This document shows positions 1 through 9,096 of a stretch of DNA of 64,000 nt, piece after piece. The notes under the pieces were generated by a model. The model was not told where the DNA came from. It saw only the letters and a list, made by a program, of their open reading frames with translations, and did no database searches. This DNA is from UBA6170 sp942491385 (GTDB taxonomy: Bacteria > Chloroflexota > Anaerolineae > Anaerolineales > Anaerolineaceae): the NCBI GenBank assembly GCA_942491385.1, contig CALOAF010000008.1, forward strand, positions 186,001-250,000, in the 5' to 3' direction. How positions within the stretch are numbered: the first letter of the stretch is position 1; each line of letters begins with the position of its first letter. The translations under genes and the position numbers were made by a program.

Positions 1-337
1 AACTTGGTAAACCGGCAGCGTACAATCGGCCACATAGTTCAAACATACCAAAGGGTGAGGTAATCAAAGGAATTTCTTCACTGTTTGCAAGATCAATAGT
101 TGACTCGGGAGGAATCTTTCCTCTGACAAGTACCACAGCGGCAACATCGGCCATTTGAGCAGTCCGAATCACCTGAGGATTACACAATCCAGTCAGTAAA
201 ACTGCCCCAGGTTCAATGGATGCTAAGACATCGCTCATCAAATCAGCGCCACAGCCTCCTAAAATTTCTTCATTTTGATGGAACAAATCCGTTAAGACAT
301 TTCCTTGAACTATATTAACCAAATCGCCTAAATTCAT
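1..337 (-). CDS. DRTGG-domain protein, partial (N-terminal 112 residues)
   Basis: The reverse strand opens with ATG at 335-337 behind an AGGTGAAA ribosome site and stays open to the window edge, so the C-terminus is missing. The translation starts MNLGDLVNIVQGNVL and continues with a segment resembling DRTGG domains (GADLMSDVLASIEPGAVLL, then AAVVLVRGKIPP and IPLITSPFGMFELCGRLY). DRTGG proteins are small putative regulatory domains. In anaerobic bacteria they are often found beside anti-sigma kinase-like and electron-bifurcating hydrogenase genes, but no such neighbour is visible here because the operon would continue to the left. The exact function is unknown, and the family call rests on recalled sequence similarity. 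Confidence 0.6.
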   Translation of the reverse strand, partial: MNLGDLVNIVQGNVLTDLFHQNEEILGGCGADLMSDVLASIEPGAVLLTGLCNPQVIRTAQMADVAAVVLVRGKIPPESTIDLANSEEIPLITSPFGMFELCGRLYAAGLPS

Positions 338-554
338 TTTCACCTGCAATCCATAAATATTCGAAACCTACCTACCTATTTTACACCAGAATATGCTTTG
401 TGAAAAATTTCATTAATAACGTTTGTTTTGATAAATACACATAATAGGTATGAGCTATGGCACTATTCAATTGTGACGATTATTAAAGGATGATTAGGTT
501 GAAAAAATAGTTTATGATATGATTTGAACCTGAAAATAATCGATGAGGGAAGAT

Positions 555-1838
555 ATGGCACAGATAATTTCATCAGTAAAAGGCACGCGTGATTTTTATC
601 CAGAAGATATGGCGAAACGGAACTGGGTATACGAGAAAATGGCGGAAGTTTCAAAATTATTTGGTTATGTTGAATATGACGGTCCATTTTTGGAGAGAAT
701 CGATTTATATGCAGCCAAATCCGGTGAAGAACTGGTAAAAGAACAGGCATTTGTTTTCCCTGATCGGGGCGGGGACATGATTACATTGCGACCAGAATTG
801 ACACCTTCTTTAGCTAGAATGATTGCTCAAAAACAAAAACAATTTGTTTTTCCGCAAAGATGGTGGTCTTTTGGCCCATTCTGGCGATATGAAAGACCGC
901 AAAAAGGTAGAACCCGTGAGTTTTTTCAATGGAATGTCGACATGCTTGGTTCGGATGCGGCAGAAAGTGATGCTGAATTGATTGCAGTCTGTGCAACCTT
1001 TTTCAAGAAGGTCGGATTAAAACCTGACCAGGTGCAGATATTGATCAACAGCCGGGAGTTGATGGATTTGGTTTTTAAAAAATTGGGAATCAGTCCGGAT
1101 TTTAAAATACAAGTATTTCGGTTGATAGATCGAAAGGACAAATTATCTTTTCCGGAATGGCAGAAATTTGCAATTTCAACTGGACTGACACAAACACAAT
1201 TCGATGGATTGATTGACGCACTCAATGATAAAAACCTTTGGAAAGAGTCCGAAAGCTTAAAATTGATCATTGGGATTCTTGAAAGGATGGGCGTCGGTGA
1301 ATATATATCATTTGACCCCCAAATTATTCGGGGTTTGGATTATTACACCGGTGTCGTTTTTGAGGCGAGAGATATGGACAAAGAAGGCCGTGCAATTCTT
1401 GGCGGTGGTCATTATGGCAATCTGGTTGGAGATGTTGGGGGAGAAATCCTGCCTGGTGTAGGTTTTGCGATGGGGGATGTGATGTTGCGCTTGGTATTGG
1501 AAAAGTATCAATGTATGCCTGAAACTTTCGATTCATCAGCGAAAGTATTGGTGACAGTCTTTGATGAATCTCTTTATATGGACTCTTTGGATATATCAAA
1601 TTTGTTGAGAAAATCCGATATTCCAACAATATTGGTAAACGAGAAACAAAAACTTCAGAAACAATTTAAATTTGCAGATCGAATAAACGTACCGATTGTT
1701 GTGGTGTTGGGTCCTGAAGAAAAAAATAACCAGGAGGTTACTGTAAAGAATCTTATCACTCGCCAGCAGGATAATGTGCCCGTTGAAAAACTTGTCTCAT
1801 TTATAAAAGATCAGCTTGCGAAAGGCTTTGCTGTGTGA
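555..1838 (+). CDS. hisS: Histidyl-tRNA synthetase
   Basis: Class II aminoacyl-tRNA synthetase that charges tRNA-His with histidine in the cytoplasm. The 427-residue product has the usual family length. It begins near the typical KGTRDFYPE segment and carries motif 2 (FWRYERPQKGRTREFFQW), the histidine-specific RGLDYYTGVVFE signature (about residue 257) and a GGGHYGNLV segment, followed by a C-terminal anticodon-binding domain. An in-frame ATG at 543 exists, but GAGGGAAG lies between it and ATG 555, at proper ribosome-site distance from the latter, so 555 is preferred. The tRNA-His gene begins only 18 bases after the stop codon with no terminator between, so enzyme and substrate RNA are probably on one transcript. 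Confidence 0.97.
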   Translation: MAQIISSVKGTRDFYPEDMAKRNWVYEKMAEVSKLFGYVEYDGPFLERIDLYAAKSGEELVKEQAFVFPDRGGDMITLRPELTPSLARMIAQKQKQFVFPQRWWSFGPFWRYERPQKGRTREFFQWNVDMLGSDAAESDAELIAVCATFFKKVGLKPDQVQILINSRELMDLVFKKLGISPDFKIQVFRLIDRKDKLSFPEWQKFAISTGLTQTQFDGLIDALNDKNLWKESESLKLIIGILERMGVGEYISFDPQIIRGLDYYTGVVFEARDMDKEGRAILGGGHYGNLVGDVGGEILPGVGFAMGDVMLRLVLEKYQCMPETFDSSAKVLVTVFDESLYMDSLDISNLLRKSDIPTILVNEKQKLQKQFKFADRINVPIVVVLGPEEKNNQEVTVKNLITRQQDNVPVEKLVSFIKDQLAKGFAV

Positions 1839-1856
1839 TAGAATTCTGGTCACTAC

Positions 1857-1932
1857 GGTGCCTGTAGCTCAACGGCAGAGCGCTTCACTGTGGATGAAGA
1901 GGTTGAGGGTTCGAAACCGTCCAGGCACCCCA
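1857..1932 (+). tRNA. tRNA-His (GTG)
   Basis: A cloverleaf can be folded by hand. The acceptor arm 1858-1864 pairs with 1922-1928. The histidine-specific extra G at 1857 pairs with discriminator C at 1929, and CCA is encoded at 1930-1932. The D arm is GCTC/GAGC. The anticodon stem CTTCA/TGAAG closes a loop with anticodon GTG at 1890-1892. The T arm holds the TTCGAAA loop and has one G-G mismatch in its stem. The G-1:C73 pair is the identity element for HisRS, which fits the upstream hisS. Confidence 0.97.
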
Positions 1933-1934
1933 AA

Positions 1935-1968
1935 AAATTCATGATGCATGTCATGGATTTTTATTTTT
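1935..1968 (+). terminator. Rho-independent terminator after tRNA-His
   Basis: A 10-bp stem 1935-1944/1951-1960 (one G-U pair) with a 6-base loop is followed by a T-rich tail at 1958-1968. It starts three bases after the tRNA CCA end and would close the hisS/tRNA-His transcript just before the converging kinase gene. Confidence 0.8.
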
Positions 1969-1976
1969 AAGCTTGA

Positions 1977-4823
1977 TCAATTGACTGGTAAAGCGATATA
2001 AAAAGTGGATCCCTGACCTGGCGTACTATTCAGTAAACCGATTCTTCCATTGTGTAATTGAATCAAAGACTTGCTGATTGCCAATCCAAGCCCGGAACCA
2101 ATTGCCCTGCTATTCTCGCTGGATTTAGCCTGACCAAATGGTCTGAATAGTTTTGTCTGATCGGTCTTGTTTATCCCTATACCTGTATCAGAAATCATTA
2201 TGATAACTTCCTGGGTTTTAGCTGATCCATCGGCTACTGTTGTAGAGATTGTGATTTTCCCATAATCAGTAAACTTGACCGCATTCGAAAGAATGTTCAT
2301 CAATGCCTGTATAATTCGATCTCGATCAACAGCAATTTCTGGAATCTGTTCTGAAGTAACCACTTCAATTTTTATTACTTTGTCTTTAACGAGATTTTCT
2401 GCACCAGGCAGTAAAGAATTGACGAGTTCGGGAATATTAGTTCTGGTCAAATTCAATTTTAATTCGCCAGCTTCAATTTTGGTAATATCCAAAATATCAT
2501 TAACCAGACGTAATAAATATTGACCTGCATTGTGTATGGCAGACAAGTCTTGTTTTTGAGTCTCGTTGATAGGTCCATCAATGCCGGTTAAGATAACTTT
2601 CGAAAATCCAATAATCGAATTTAACGGTGTTCTGAATTCATGGCTCATATTTGAGAGAAATTGGCTTTTTATTTGGTCTATGTCGTTCATATCATTCACA
2701 ATAATTTTTGATTTTTCATACATCAATAATTTTTCAATTGATGTTGTTAATGTATCCAATAATAAATCAGTCAGATTTTGTTCTTCCTTTGTAAATTCAT
2801 GGATTAGCTCCGAGGTAAAAATGACAGATCCAATTATTCTACCTTGTGTCTTGAGGGGAATGATGCCGAGCGATGATATGTTCATTTGAGAGAATTCTTG
2901 AATTATGTTTTTAGAGAGATTTGTATTTTTGATATTTGAATAATATGTAGGAAATTCTTGTTGAAACAATGTGTGTACGGTATTTCGATTGAAAGTGTGT
3001 GTTTCTATTGGATGGCAATAATGTGAATCCTTTGACCAATTTGCGATTACAGAAAATTGATCTGGCTGATGGGATTCTTTATCTCCAAACGTAAACAATG
3101 CACTTTCATTCATATCTGCAGAAAAAATATATTTCATCACAATTTGAAGAATTTCTTTAAATGATGGCGCATGAAAAAGTTTGTCTTTGATGAAGTTGGT
3201 CGTTTCAGTTTCCAGTAATTTACTATTTAATTGTTGGATTTTTTCTTCATTGGAAAGAACCCCAGATAAAGTTTCTGAAACCAACCCAAGAAACCGGATT
3301 TCGTCTATATTCCAAAAATGATTTTGGTGTAAATCTTCCAAAACGATGATCCCTGGTATTGATTCTTCGCTATAAACAGCCAAAACAAGAATTGATTTTG
3401 CTCCTCGATTGAGTAACCATTCGTCAATCTTGCGATCCAGATGTTCACAATTAGCCTGGAAGTACCCTTTTTCAATTAAAGAGGTCAGGAACTCTTGATA
3501 AACATGAAAATAGATATCTTGATTCAAGTGAGATGGATTAAATTTTTCATCAACATACCAATGCGATTGTATAGACCAGGTCTGAGCTTCTTCGCCTGCA
3601 TTTGATTTAGCAAAGAAGACACGATCTACGTTAGATGCATTTCCCACCAAACCTAAGGCTTCATGAAGATTATTGGTACCGGACTTCGCTAAAATTTTTA
3701 CAGATTGAGAGACAAGTGTTTGATATTGTTCACGCGTTTCAATCACTGATAATGCATATTGCATTTCCTGAAACAAAAACGCATTTTCCAAAGCTACTGC
3801 CATCTTTGAACCGATTGCAGACAAGTATTGCAAATCAATATCTGAAAAGCGATTTAATTCCTGTTTTTCATGCAGAAGGATTGCACCTAACACTCGATTC
3901 CCTGTGCTGACAGGTACTCCTAACATGGTGTTTGGAATTTTGATCATTCTTGATGTTAACATTTTTTTTACGGATGGTGATACCTGATCAATTTGGAAAA
4001 TTGTCTGATTGGTTTGGATGATATATTTGAGCACAGGAGCTAAATTATCACGTTCCGGGAAGTACTTGATTTCATTGTTAATTTTTTGAATTGGGAATAT
4101 TAAATTAGAGGACTCTTTTTGTCGAATACCAAATGAAAGATTATTGTTCGCAACAAATTGATTAATAACTTTAAAAGTTAATTTATAAATATCAATTGGC
4201 TCAATTAGATGATTGACCTCGACTGTATAGCGTTGAAGGTTTTCCAAAATAGTAGCTGTATAATCTGGGTCGGAAATTTTAGCAACGGGAGTTTGTTCCA
4301 CGGCTTTTGGACCAGGTTTTATATCCTCCAGGATTTCATCAATTTCTTCTTCAAGTTCCTGTGTGTGGATATCTCCTGCGATGTTATCAGTAGCTTGATG
4401 ATCAGAGGTTTTTATTGATCCATGCAAATCTTCAAGGGTCTGGGCAATACCGATATAAGTTGGTTTCGAATGATATTCTTCAGAAAATAATGTTAATTTC
4501 AAATTACTGAAAAGGAGATTACCATTATTGGAGATAAATATAACGTCCAGATCGACCGGAAATTTTTTATCCATAAATTTTTTATTTAACTCATTCCCTG
4601 AGTTCTGGTTGATGGAAAAAGAAAAAATTGATTGATCGATAAATTCCGCTGTTGGTATTCCCAGACAATCTGTAACTTCCGGGCTAATATTAAGATAATT
4701 CCCGTTTGAATCGATGATAAATTCCCAACTAGGTAAATTTCTGGTTTGTGATTGATTCTCAGATTTTTCCTTAGAAGAAAGAAGTCTTGTGATCAAACTT
4801 TTGCTTTTATTATCAGTTTTCAC
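1977..4823 (-). CDS. Soluble PAS/multi-GAF sensor histidine kinase
   Basis: A 948-residue hybrid-free sensor kinase with no membrane segment, so it should act in the cytoplasm. The N-terminus (about 25-135) looks like a PAS domain (SWEFIIDSNGNYLNISPEV). Three GAF-like modules follow at roughly 215-350, 375-530 and 560-695. The phosphoacceptor H box is HEFRTPLNSIIGF (about 727). The catalytic domain has the N box (NILSNAVKFT), G1 (DTGIGI), F box and G2 (GSGLGLAIS). Family knowledge says it autophosphorylates on the H-box histidine and passes phosphate to a receiver. The receiver gene just upstream on the same strand, 15 bases away, is the obvious partner. The ligand is unknown. The gene converges on the hisS/tRNA-His unit. 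Confidence 0.9.
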   Translation of the reverse strand: MKTDNKSKSLITRLLSSKEKSENQSQTRNLPSWEFIIDSNGNYLNISPEVTDCLGIPTAEFIDQSIFSFSINQNSGNELNKKFMDKKFPVDLDVIFISNNGNLLFSNLKLTLFSEEYHSKPTYIGIAQTLEDLHGSIKTSDHQATDNIAGDIHTQELEEEIDEILEDIKPGPKAVEQTPVAKISDPDYTATILENLQRYTVEVNHLIEPIDIYKLTFKVINQFVANNNLSFGIRQKESSNLIFPIQKINNEIKYFPERDNLAPVLKYIIQTNQTIFQIDQVSPSVKKMLTSRMIKIPNTMLGVPVSTGNRVLGAILLHEKQELNRFSDIDLQYLSAIGSKMAVALENAFLFQEMQYALSVIETREQYQTLVSQSVKILAKSGTNNLHEALGLVGNASNVDRVFFAKSNAGEEAQTWSIQSHWYVDEKFNPSHLNQDIYFHVYQEFLTSLIEKGYFQANCEHLDRKIDEWLLNRGAKSILVLAVYSEESIPGIIVLEDLHQNHFWNIDEIRFLGLVSETLSGVLSNEEKIQQLNSKLLETETTNFIKDKLFHAPSFKEILQIVMKYIFSADMNESALFTFGDKESHQPDQFSVIANWSKDSHYCHPIETHTFNRNTVHTLFQQEFPTYYSNIKNTNLSKNIIQEFSQMNISSLGIIPLKTQGRIIGSVIFTSELIHEFTKEEQNLTDLLLDTLTTSIEKLLMYEKSKIIVNDMNDIDQIKSQFLSNMSHEFRTPLNSIIGFSKVILTGIDGPINETQKQDLSAIHNAGQYLLRLVNDILDITKIEAGELKLNLTRTNIPELVNSLLPGAENLVKDKVIKIEVVTSEQIPEIAVDRDRIIQALMNILSNAVKFTDYGKITISTTVADGSAKTQEVIIMISDTGIGINKTDQTKLFRPFGQAKSSENSRAIGSGLGLAISKSLIQLHNGRIGLLNSTPGQGSTFYIALPVN

Positions 4824-4838
4824 TATTCTGTCTTTTCT

Positions 4839-5300
4839 CTACAACTCCCAAACTGGGATGCCTGAAAGTATTTTTCTCATTTGATCGGGAAATCGATCAA
4901 GATTTAATGGTTTTCCGAGGAATCCATTAAAACCCGCTGCTTGTGCTTTTTCTATTTGTACAGGATCAGCCTCAGCAGTGATAGCGACAACAGGGATATT
5001 TTTTAGTTTTTCAGATTTTTGAATCTTTCTCAATGCGCTGTATCCATCTTCATAAGGTAAACGGATATCCATTAGAATTAGATCTAATTTAGGCAAACTA
5101 TCGGCAAATTCAACCACTTCATAACCAGAGGTTTTCCACTCACAATGGATACCTAAATAGCCCAGCATTCTTGCCATTAAGACAAAATTCGAAACGTTAT
5201 CCTCCACCACAAGAACGGAGAGGCCTTTTAATGAAGCCGTACTGATCAATTCTTTTTCTTGATCAGAGCCTGGCATGGTATAGGAATAATTATCAATCAT
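4839..5300 (-). CDS. Single-domain response regulator (CheY/DivK type)
   Basis: About 153 residues made of one receiver domain and no output domain. Visible signatures are LVVEDN (acidic pocket), LDLILMDIRLPYEDGY (phosphoacceptor Asp in LMDI), AITAEA (conserved Thr) and GKPL (conserved Lys). Start chosen at ATG 5298-5300; longer (5351) and shorter (5276) in-frame starts are possible and no strong ribosome site decides between them. It lies directly upstream of the multi-GAF histidine kinase and is presumably its phosphorylation target or a relay intermediate. The lack of a DNA-binding domain means output must be through protein contact or a further phosphorelay. Confidence 0.88.
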   Translation of the reverse strand: MIDNYSYTMPGSDQEKELISTASLKGLSVLVVEDNVSNFVLMARMLGYLGIHCEWKTSGYEVVEFADSLPKLDLILMDIRLPYEDGYSALRKIQKSEKLKNIPVVAITAEADPVQIEKAQAAGFNGFLGKPLNLDRFPDQMRKILSGIPVWEL

Positions 5301-5369
5301 TATGGATATCCAGCATATAAAAAAATAATTAATATAAGATGATTTTAGCACGGAGTTAAAAATTAATTG

Positions 5370-5401
5370 TAAAAAACAAATAAGGCTGAATTTACAGCCT
5401 T
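5370..5401 (-). terminator. Terminator downstream of tRNA-Gly
   Basis: A 7-bp perfect stem (5382-5388/5395-5401, AAGGCTG/CAGCCTT) with a 6-base loop. Read on the minus strand it is followed by a T-rich tail (about 5370-5381). It sits 12 bases past the 3' end of tRNA-Gly. Confidence 0.75.
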
Positions 5402-5412
5402 GTTTTTAAAGG

Positions 5413-5483
5413 AGCGGGCAACGGGAATCGAACCCGTGATTAATGCTTGGGAAGCATTCGTTTTACCGCTAAACTATGCCCGC
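5413..5483 (-). tRNA. tRNA-Gly (CCC)
   Basis: On the minus strand the acceptor GCGGGCA pairs with TGCCCGC, and the discriminator is T at 5413. The anticodon stem AATGC/GCATT closes the loop TTCCCAA, giving anticodon CCC (5449-5451). The T loop TTCGATT is present. CCA is not encoded: the bases after the discriminator read CCT. A near-consensus promoter and a terminator flank it, so it is an independent unit. Confidence 0.95.
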
Positions 5484-5505
5484 TGAGTAAAGATCAATGA
5501 AAAAG

Positions 5506-5534
5506 ATTATATTCATGTGAGCATATACTGTCAA
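5506..5534 (-). promoter_or_regulatory. Consensus sigma-70-type promoter of tRNA-Gly
   Basis: On the minus strand: TTGACA (5529-5534), 17-base spacer, TATAAT (5506-5511), ending 22 bases before the mature tRNA 5' end. Both hexamers match the consensus exactly and the spacer is optimal, as expected for a strong stable-RNA promoter. Confidence 0.88.
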
Positions 5535-5632
5535 GAAAGAACAGAAGTAATCAGAATAGACAATTTTTTCGGATTAAGAGTGAAAATTTTAAAATAGTGT
5601 TGTTTTTGTTGTCTTAAAGGTAAAATGGAAAT

Positions 5633-6571
5633 ATGTTCTGGAAAAAGATTGATGCCTCAACTGCTAAAAATTACGCTAAACCTATTTATCAAAGAATTAA
5701 TCGTAATTTACATGGAAGTCTTGATGTATTTCGATTAGCCGGCAAGACCTTTGCTAAGGAAAGAGCGCCTGAAGCTGCTGCTTCTATGGCATACTTCACT
5801 TTTTTCTCTTTATTCCCGCTTATTCTAGTAATTATTTCTTTCGCCAGTTTCATCTTGAAATCTCAATTTGTTCAGGATCAAGTGTACCAATTTATCATTG
5901 ATTTGATCCCCGTGAACCCTGATTTTATCGTTTCGAATATAGAAAACGTGCTTGCCAACCGCGGAACAGTTGGTTGGTTGGCGATTATTGGTCTGGTTTG
6001 GTCAGCAACTTCTATGTTTAATATATTTGCTTTAAATGTTGATCGTGCCTGGTCAGATGAAAGATCTCATAATTTTCTAGAGAGAAGATTAATTGGCGTC
6101 ATTATTATCGGGGGTTTATCCATTTTGATATTAATATTATGGGGGTTTAAAACACTCTTAAATGTAGAAATTGTAAAAAACTTAATGGCATATTTCCAGG
6201 TTCCAATATTCCAGACAACATTATATGAATTACTTGCCTATTTCACACCCAGAATTTCTAGATTCATCATATTTTGGGTTATGTATCAATGGATTCCGAA
6301 AGCTCCAGTCAAACCATCGGAAGCGTTCTGGGGGGCTTCATTTGCAATCATTCTTACTGAATTAATCACAGTGGTGATGAATTGGTATATATCCAGTCAT
6401 TGGGTTCGTTATGAATTAATTTACGGCTCATTAGGAAGAATTATTGCTTTTATGTTATGGATTTATTTTACCAGCTATGTGATTCTATTCGGAGCACATA
6501 TCAGTTCAGCTGTTGGTGTATTATTTAGAAAGAGGCCAAGCAACACACTACCTAAAGAAGAATACCATTAG
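5633..6571 (+). CDS. YihY/BrkB family inner membrane protein
   Basis: A 312-residue polytopic membrane protein of the YihY/virulence-factor BrkB family (once mis-annotated as ribonuclease BN). After a charged N-terminus the family start of the membrane region is visible (ERAPEAAASMAYFTFFSLFPL, about residues 43-63). Four to five further hydrophobic segments follow, including the conserved WVMYQWIPK and the C-terminal YGSLGRIIAFMLWIYFTSYVIL region. The function of the family is not firmly established. The gene stands alone, convergent with the next gene, 62 bases past a stretch holding no other feature. Confidence 0.88.
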   Translation: MFWKKIDASTAKNYAKPIYQRINRNLHGSLDVFRLAGKTFAKERAPEAAASMAYFTFFSLFPLILVIISFASFILKSQFVQDQVYQFIIDLIPVNPDFIVSNIENVLANRGTVGWLAIIGLVWSATSMFNIFALNVDRAWSDERSHNFLERRLIGVIIIGGLSILILILWGFKTLLNVEIVKNLMAYFQVPIFQTTLYELLAYFTPRISRFIIFWVMYQWIPKAPVKPSEAFWGASFAIILTELITVVMNWYISSHWVRYELIYGSLGRIIAFMLWIYFTSYVILFGAHISSAVGVLFRKRPSNTLPKEEYH

Positions 6572-6676
6572 ATTCTTAATAAATAATAATTAAAGGTTCA
6601 AGCCTTGTTCTTTGTGGGTTTTTGATCTCTTTTTTGTTTTTAGAAAATTGAATTAAATTTAATTTTCTTGATTTTG

Positions 6677-7687
6677 CTAATTTAAATTCTCCTGCTGAAT
6701 TTCTTTATTTCTCGGAAAATATACTGCGATCGAAATGATTATGATTAATAAAATTGCGGTGGCAATTGCGATAATTCCTCGGGTGAGATCCTCATTCGAA
6801 AAATTTAGGATTTGCAAATCGGAGGATGTAATTCCTAATTTTGGGATGTTGGCTTTATGATTTTTGTCAAAACCTGTGTGTGTTTCAATAGTTCCCCCAT
6901 TAATATCAAATCTCCAAACTTCATCAGAATTTTTATTCAGTGATACATACACCTGATTATCATTGGGTGAGATCATAACTGCTGTGAGACGACTGCTCAA
7001 CGGTTGAAATTCTGTCAGAATTTCTAATCCGAATACCTCGGAGAAATTTTCATCTGATTTGTTTATACTATCCATCAGCTGCTCTTGAAGGGAATCCTGA
7101 CCTATCGTGTCAGGATCTTTATTAAACACATTGTAAGGGTAGTTATATGTAATTCCGATATAGGGAAGATCATTTTCAATCATTTGAAAATCTTCACTTT
7201 CGGCATAAATTATGACCGTTTTGCCATTTTTATCCGCAAAAATTATATTTGAATTGGGTATGATCCAATTATTCATGGAAAATGATTCGGAATTTACGTC
7301 CGGAAGGCTTGCAGACTTTATTAAAAAATCTAAAAAATGGTTTTCAAATTCTGATGGTGATAATCTATTTTGACCAAGGCTGCCAGGATGATCTTGTAAA
7401 AGAACAAAAACACCCTTGCTGTTATATGCCCCGATTGTGTAGAATTGGTTGTTTTCAAATAGATCAATAAATAATATATTTTGTCGATTTTGTTGACTAA
7501 ATCGAAACCTTAATTCTTGGTCGCTAGAGCCAGCATTAAACCCATAATAGGTTTTATGAGAATTTACCACAAAACTCAAATTGTTGTTTTTCTCATCTGT
7601 TTGAGCAAAAATATTTTCAGGTGGGATGAGGAAAAAAAATGAAATTACAATCATTATGGACAATAACTTGTGAATCCCACTCCGCAT
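6677..7687 (-). CDS. Secreted, C-terminally membrane-anchored protein of unknown function
   Basis: A 336-residue protein that I do not recognise. It has an N-terminal signal peptide (MRSGIHKLLSIMIVISFFFL, likely cleavage near FAQ-TDE at about residue 29). Its extracytoplasmic region is about 270 residues. A C-terminal membrane segment (IIAIATAILLIIIISIAVYF, about 307-326) is followed by the short basic tail PRNKEIQQ. This is type I topology. One stretch (VMISPNDNQVYVSLNKNSDEVWRFD) looks like a beta-propeller or SMP-30-like blade. The N-terminal half contains YGFNAGSSDQELRFRF and GAYNSKGVFVLLQDHPGSLG, recalling Ntn-hydrolase/acyltransferase-type linear-amide hydrolase segments, but this is weak. 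It is a single gene between two plus-strand genes. Confidence 0.6.
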   Translation of the reverse strand: MRSGIHKLLSIMIVISFFFLIPPENIFAQTDEKNNNLSFVVNSHKTYYGFNAGSSDQELRFRFSQQNRQNILFIDLFENNQFYTIGAYNSKGVFVLLQDHPGSLGQNRLSPSEFENHFLDFLIKSASLPDVNSESFSMNNWIIPNSNIIFADKNGKTVIIYAESEDFQMIENDLPYIGITYNYPYNVFNKDPDTIGQDSLQEQLMDSINKSDENFSEVFGLEILTEFQPLSSRLTAVMISPNDNQVYVSLNKNSDEVWRFDINGGTIETHTGFDKNHKANIPKLGITSSDLQILNFSNEDLTRGIIAIATAILLIIIISIAVYFPRNKEIQQENLN

Positions 7688-7790
7688 AAAAAATCTCCTT
7701 TTTGTTCTGATTTTTTCATCTTACACCATATTGTAATCCTTCACAAGATTTGCTATTGAATTAAAAGAACAATAGTTCTATAATAGGTGT

Positions 7791-8948
7791 ATGGATAGGT
7801 TTCGGAAATTGAGCTTATTATCTGATAATATGGATGTTGAGGATGGGGAGAATCTTGAAACATCCTTGATGAGTTGTCCAGAAAAAACAAGCATCGAGAA
7901 ACATCCGTGGGTGACTTATGCTAAGATGTCTGGTAGAAAGAGCATGCCATTATTAAAAAGTATGATTACTTCGGTATGTGAACGTAATTGTAATTATTGT
8001 TCTTTCAGATCAGGACGTGATTTTCACCGAGCAACCTTCTCGCCAGATGAAATGGCGGATACTTTTCTGGATTTAAATCAAAAAAATATCGCCCAGGGAT
8101 TATTTCTGAGCTCAGGGTTGGCTGGGGGAGGAGTACGGATTCAAGACAAAATTATTGACACTGCTGCAATATTGAGAACCAAAAAGTATTTCAAAGGTTA
8201 TTTACACATGAAGATTATGCCTGGGGCAGAATATGATCAGATTCTAAACTTAATGAAATTGGCTGATCGAGTGTCCATCAATCTGGAAGCTCCTACTCCG
8301 GAGAGACTGGGGAATTTGGCTCCTTTGAAAAATTTTGGCGAGGAGTTGTTTTCAAGATTAAAATGGGTCGATGCCATTCGGAGAAATAAAGATCCAGGGA
8401 AAAATTGGAAACAAAAATGGCCTTCTGTGACCACCCAACTGGTGGTGGGTCCTTCAGGGGAAAATGATATTGAAATTCTGAAAACAAGTGATTATCTAAT
8501 CAAGAATTTTCATCTGGCAAGGATATATTACATGACATTTTCGCCCGTTCAAGGAACCCCATTTGAAAATTTACCTGCTGAAAATCCGATGAGGGGACAC
8601 CGCCTTTATCAGGCATCATTTCTCTTACGTGATTATGGGTATTCATTTGAAGACTTTTTGTTCAATCAGAGTGGAAACCTGGAATTAAATTGTGATCCAA
8701 AAAAAAATTGGGCAGAAAAGCACCTTAAAGAAAACCCAATCGAAATTAATCGTGCATCAAAAGAGGAACTTTTAAGAATACCTGGCATCGGACTCAAGCG
8801 TGTAGAATTGATTGCCAAATACCGTCGCCAAAGGGTCATTCAATCAGAAAGTGATTTGAAAATGCTAGGCATTTCTACAGAAAAAGTCGCACAATACATA
8901 CTGTTGAATGGACAAACTCCGATTCATCAAATGAAATTTAACTTTTGA
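7791..8948 (+). CDS. Radical SAM protein with C-terminal helix-hairpin-helix domain
   Basis: A 385-residue protein with a radical-SAM cluster motif CERNCNYC (about 64-71; CX3CX2C) that should bind a 4Fe-4S cluster and S-adenosylmethionine. The barrel continues through GLFLSSGLAGGGVRIQDK. The C-terminus (about 320-375) is a ComEA-like double helix-hairpin-helix (INRASKEELLRIPGIGLKRV), a DNA-binding element. This architecture matches the family annotated as putative DNA modification/repair radical SAM protein, whose substrate is not known. ATG 7791 starts right after a short AT-rich promoter-like region (TATAAT at about 7779). Monocistronic by spacing. Confidence 0.88.
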   Translation: MDRFRKLSLLSDNMDVEDGENLETSLMSCPEKTSIEKHPWVTYAKMSGRKSMPLLKSMITSVCERNCNYCSFRSGRDFHRATFSPDEMADTFLDLNQKNIAQGLFLSSGLAGGGVRIQDKIIDTAAILRTKKYFKGYLHMKIMPGAEYDQILNLMKLADRVSINLEAPTPERLGNLAPLKNFGEELFSRLKWVDAIRRNKDPGKNWKQKWPSVTTQLVVGPSGENDIEILKTSDYLIKNFHLARIYYMTFSPVQGTPFENLPAENPMRGHRLYQASFLLRDYGYSFEDFLFNQSGNLELNCDPKKNWAEKHLKENPIEINRASKEELLRIPGIGLKRVELIAKYRRQRVIQSESDLKMLGISTEKVAQYILLNGQTPIHQMKFNF

Positions 8949-9096
8949 CTTTTTCAGATATTTTTTGGCAAATATCCGATCTAAATTGATTATTTGAGAA
9001 AATATCTTTTTTTCAAAGATACAGGGTTTCTATTTTATTAAACCATTTGTATAATGAATATTGATCGAAGAGATAAAAAAAATTGGTGAGGAATAA

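Noticed and set aside
338..554. T-box or other riboswitch ahead of hisS
   Set aside because: No T-box bulge sequence (TGGNACCGCG-like) or leader hairpins can be seen in the 217 bases between the two genes.
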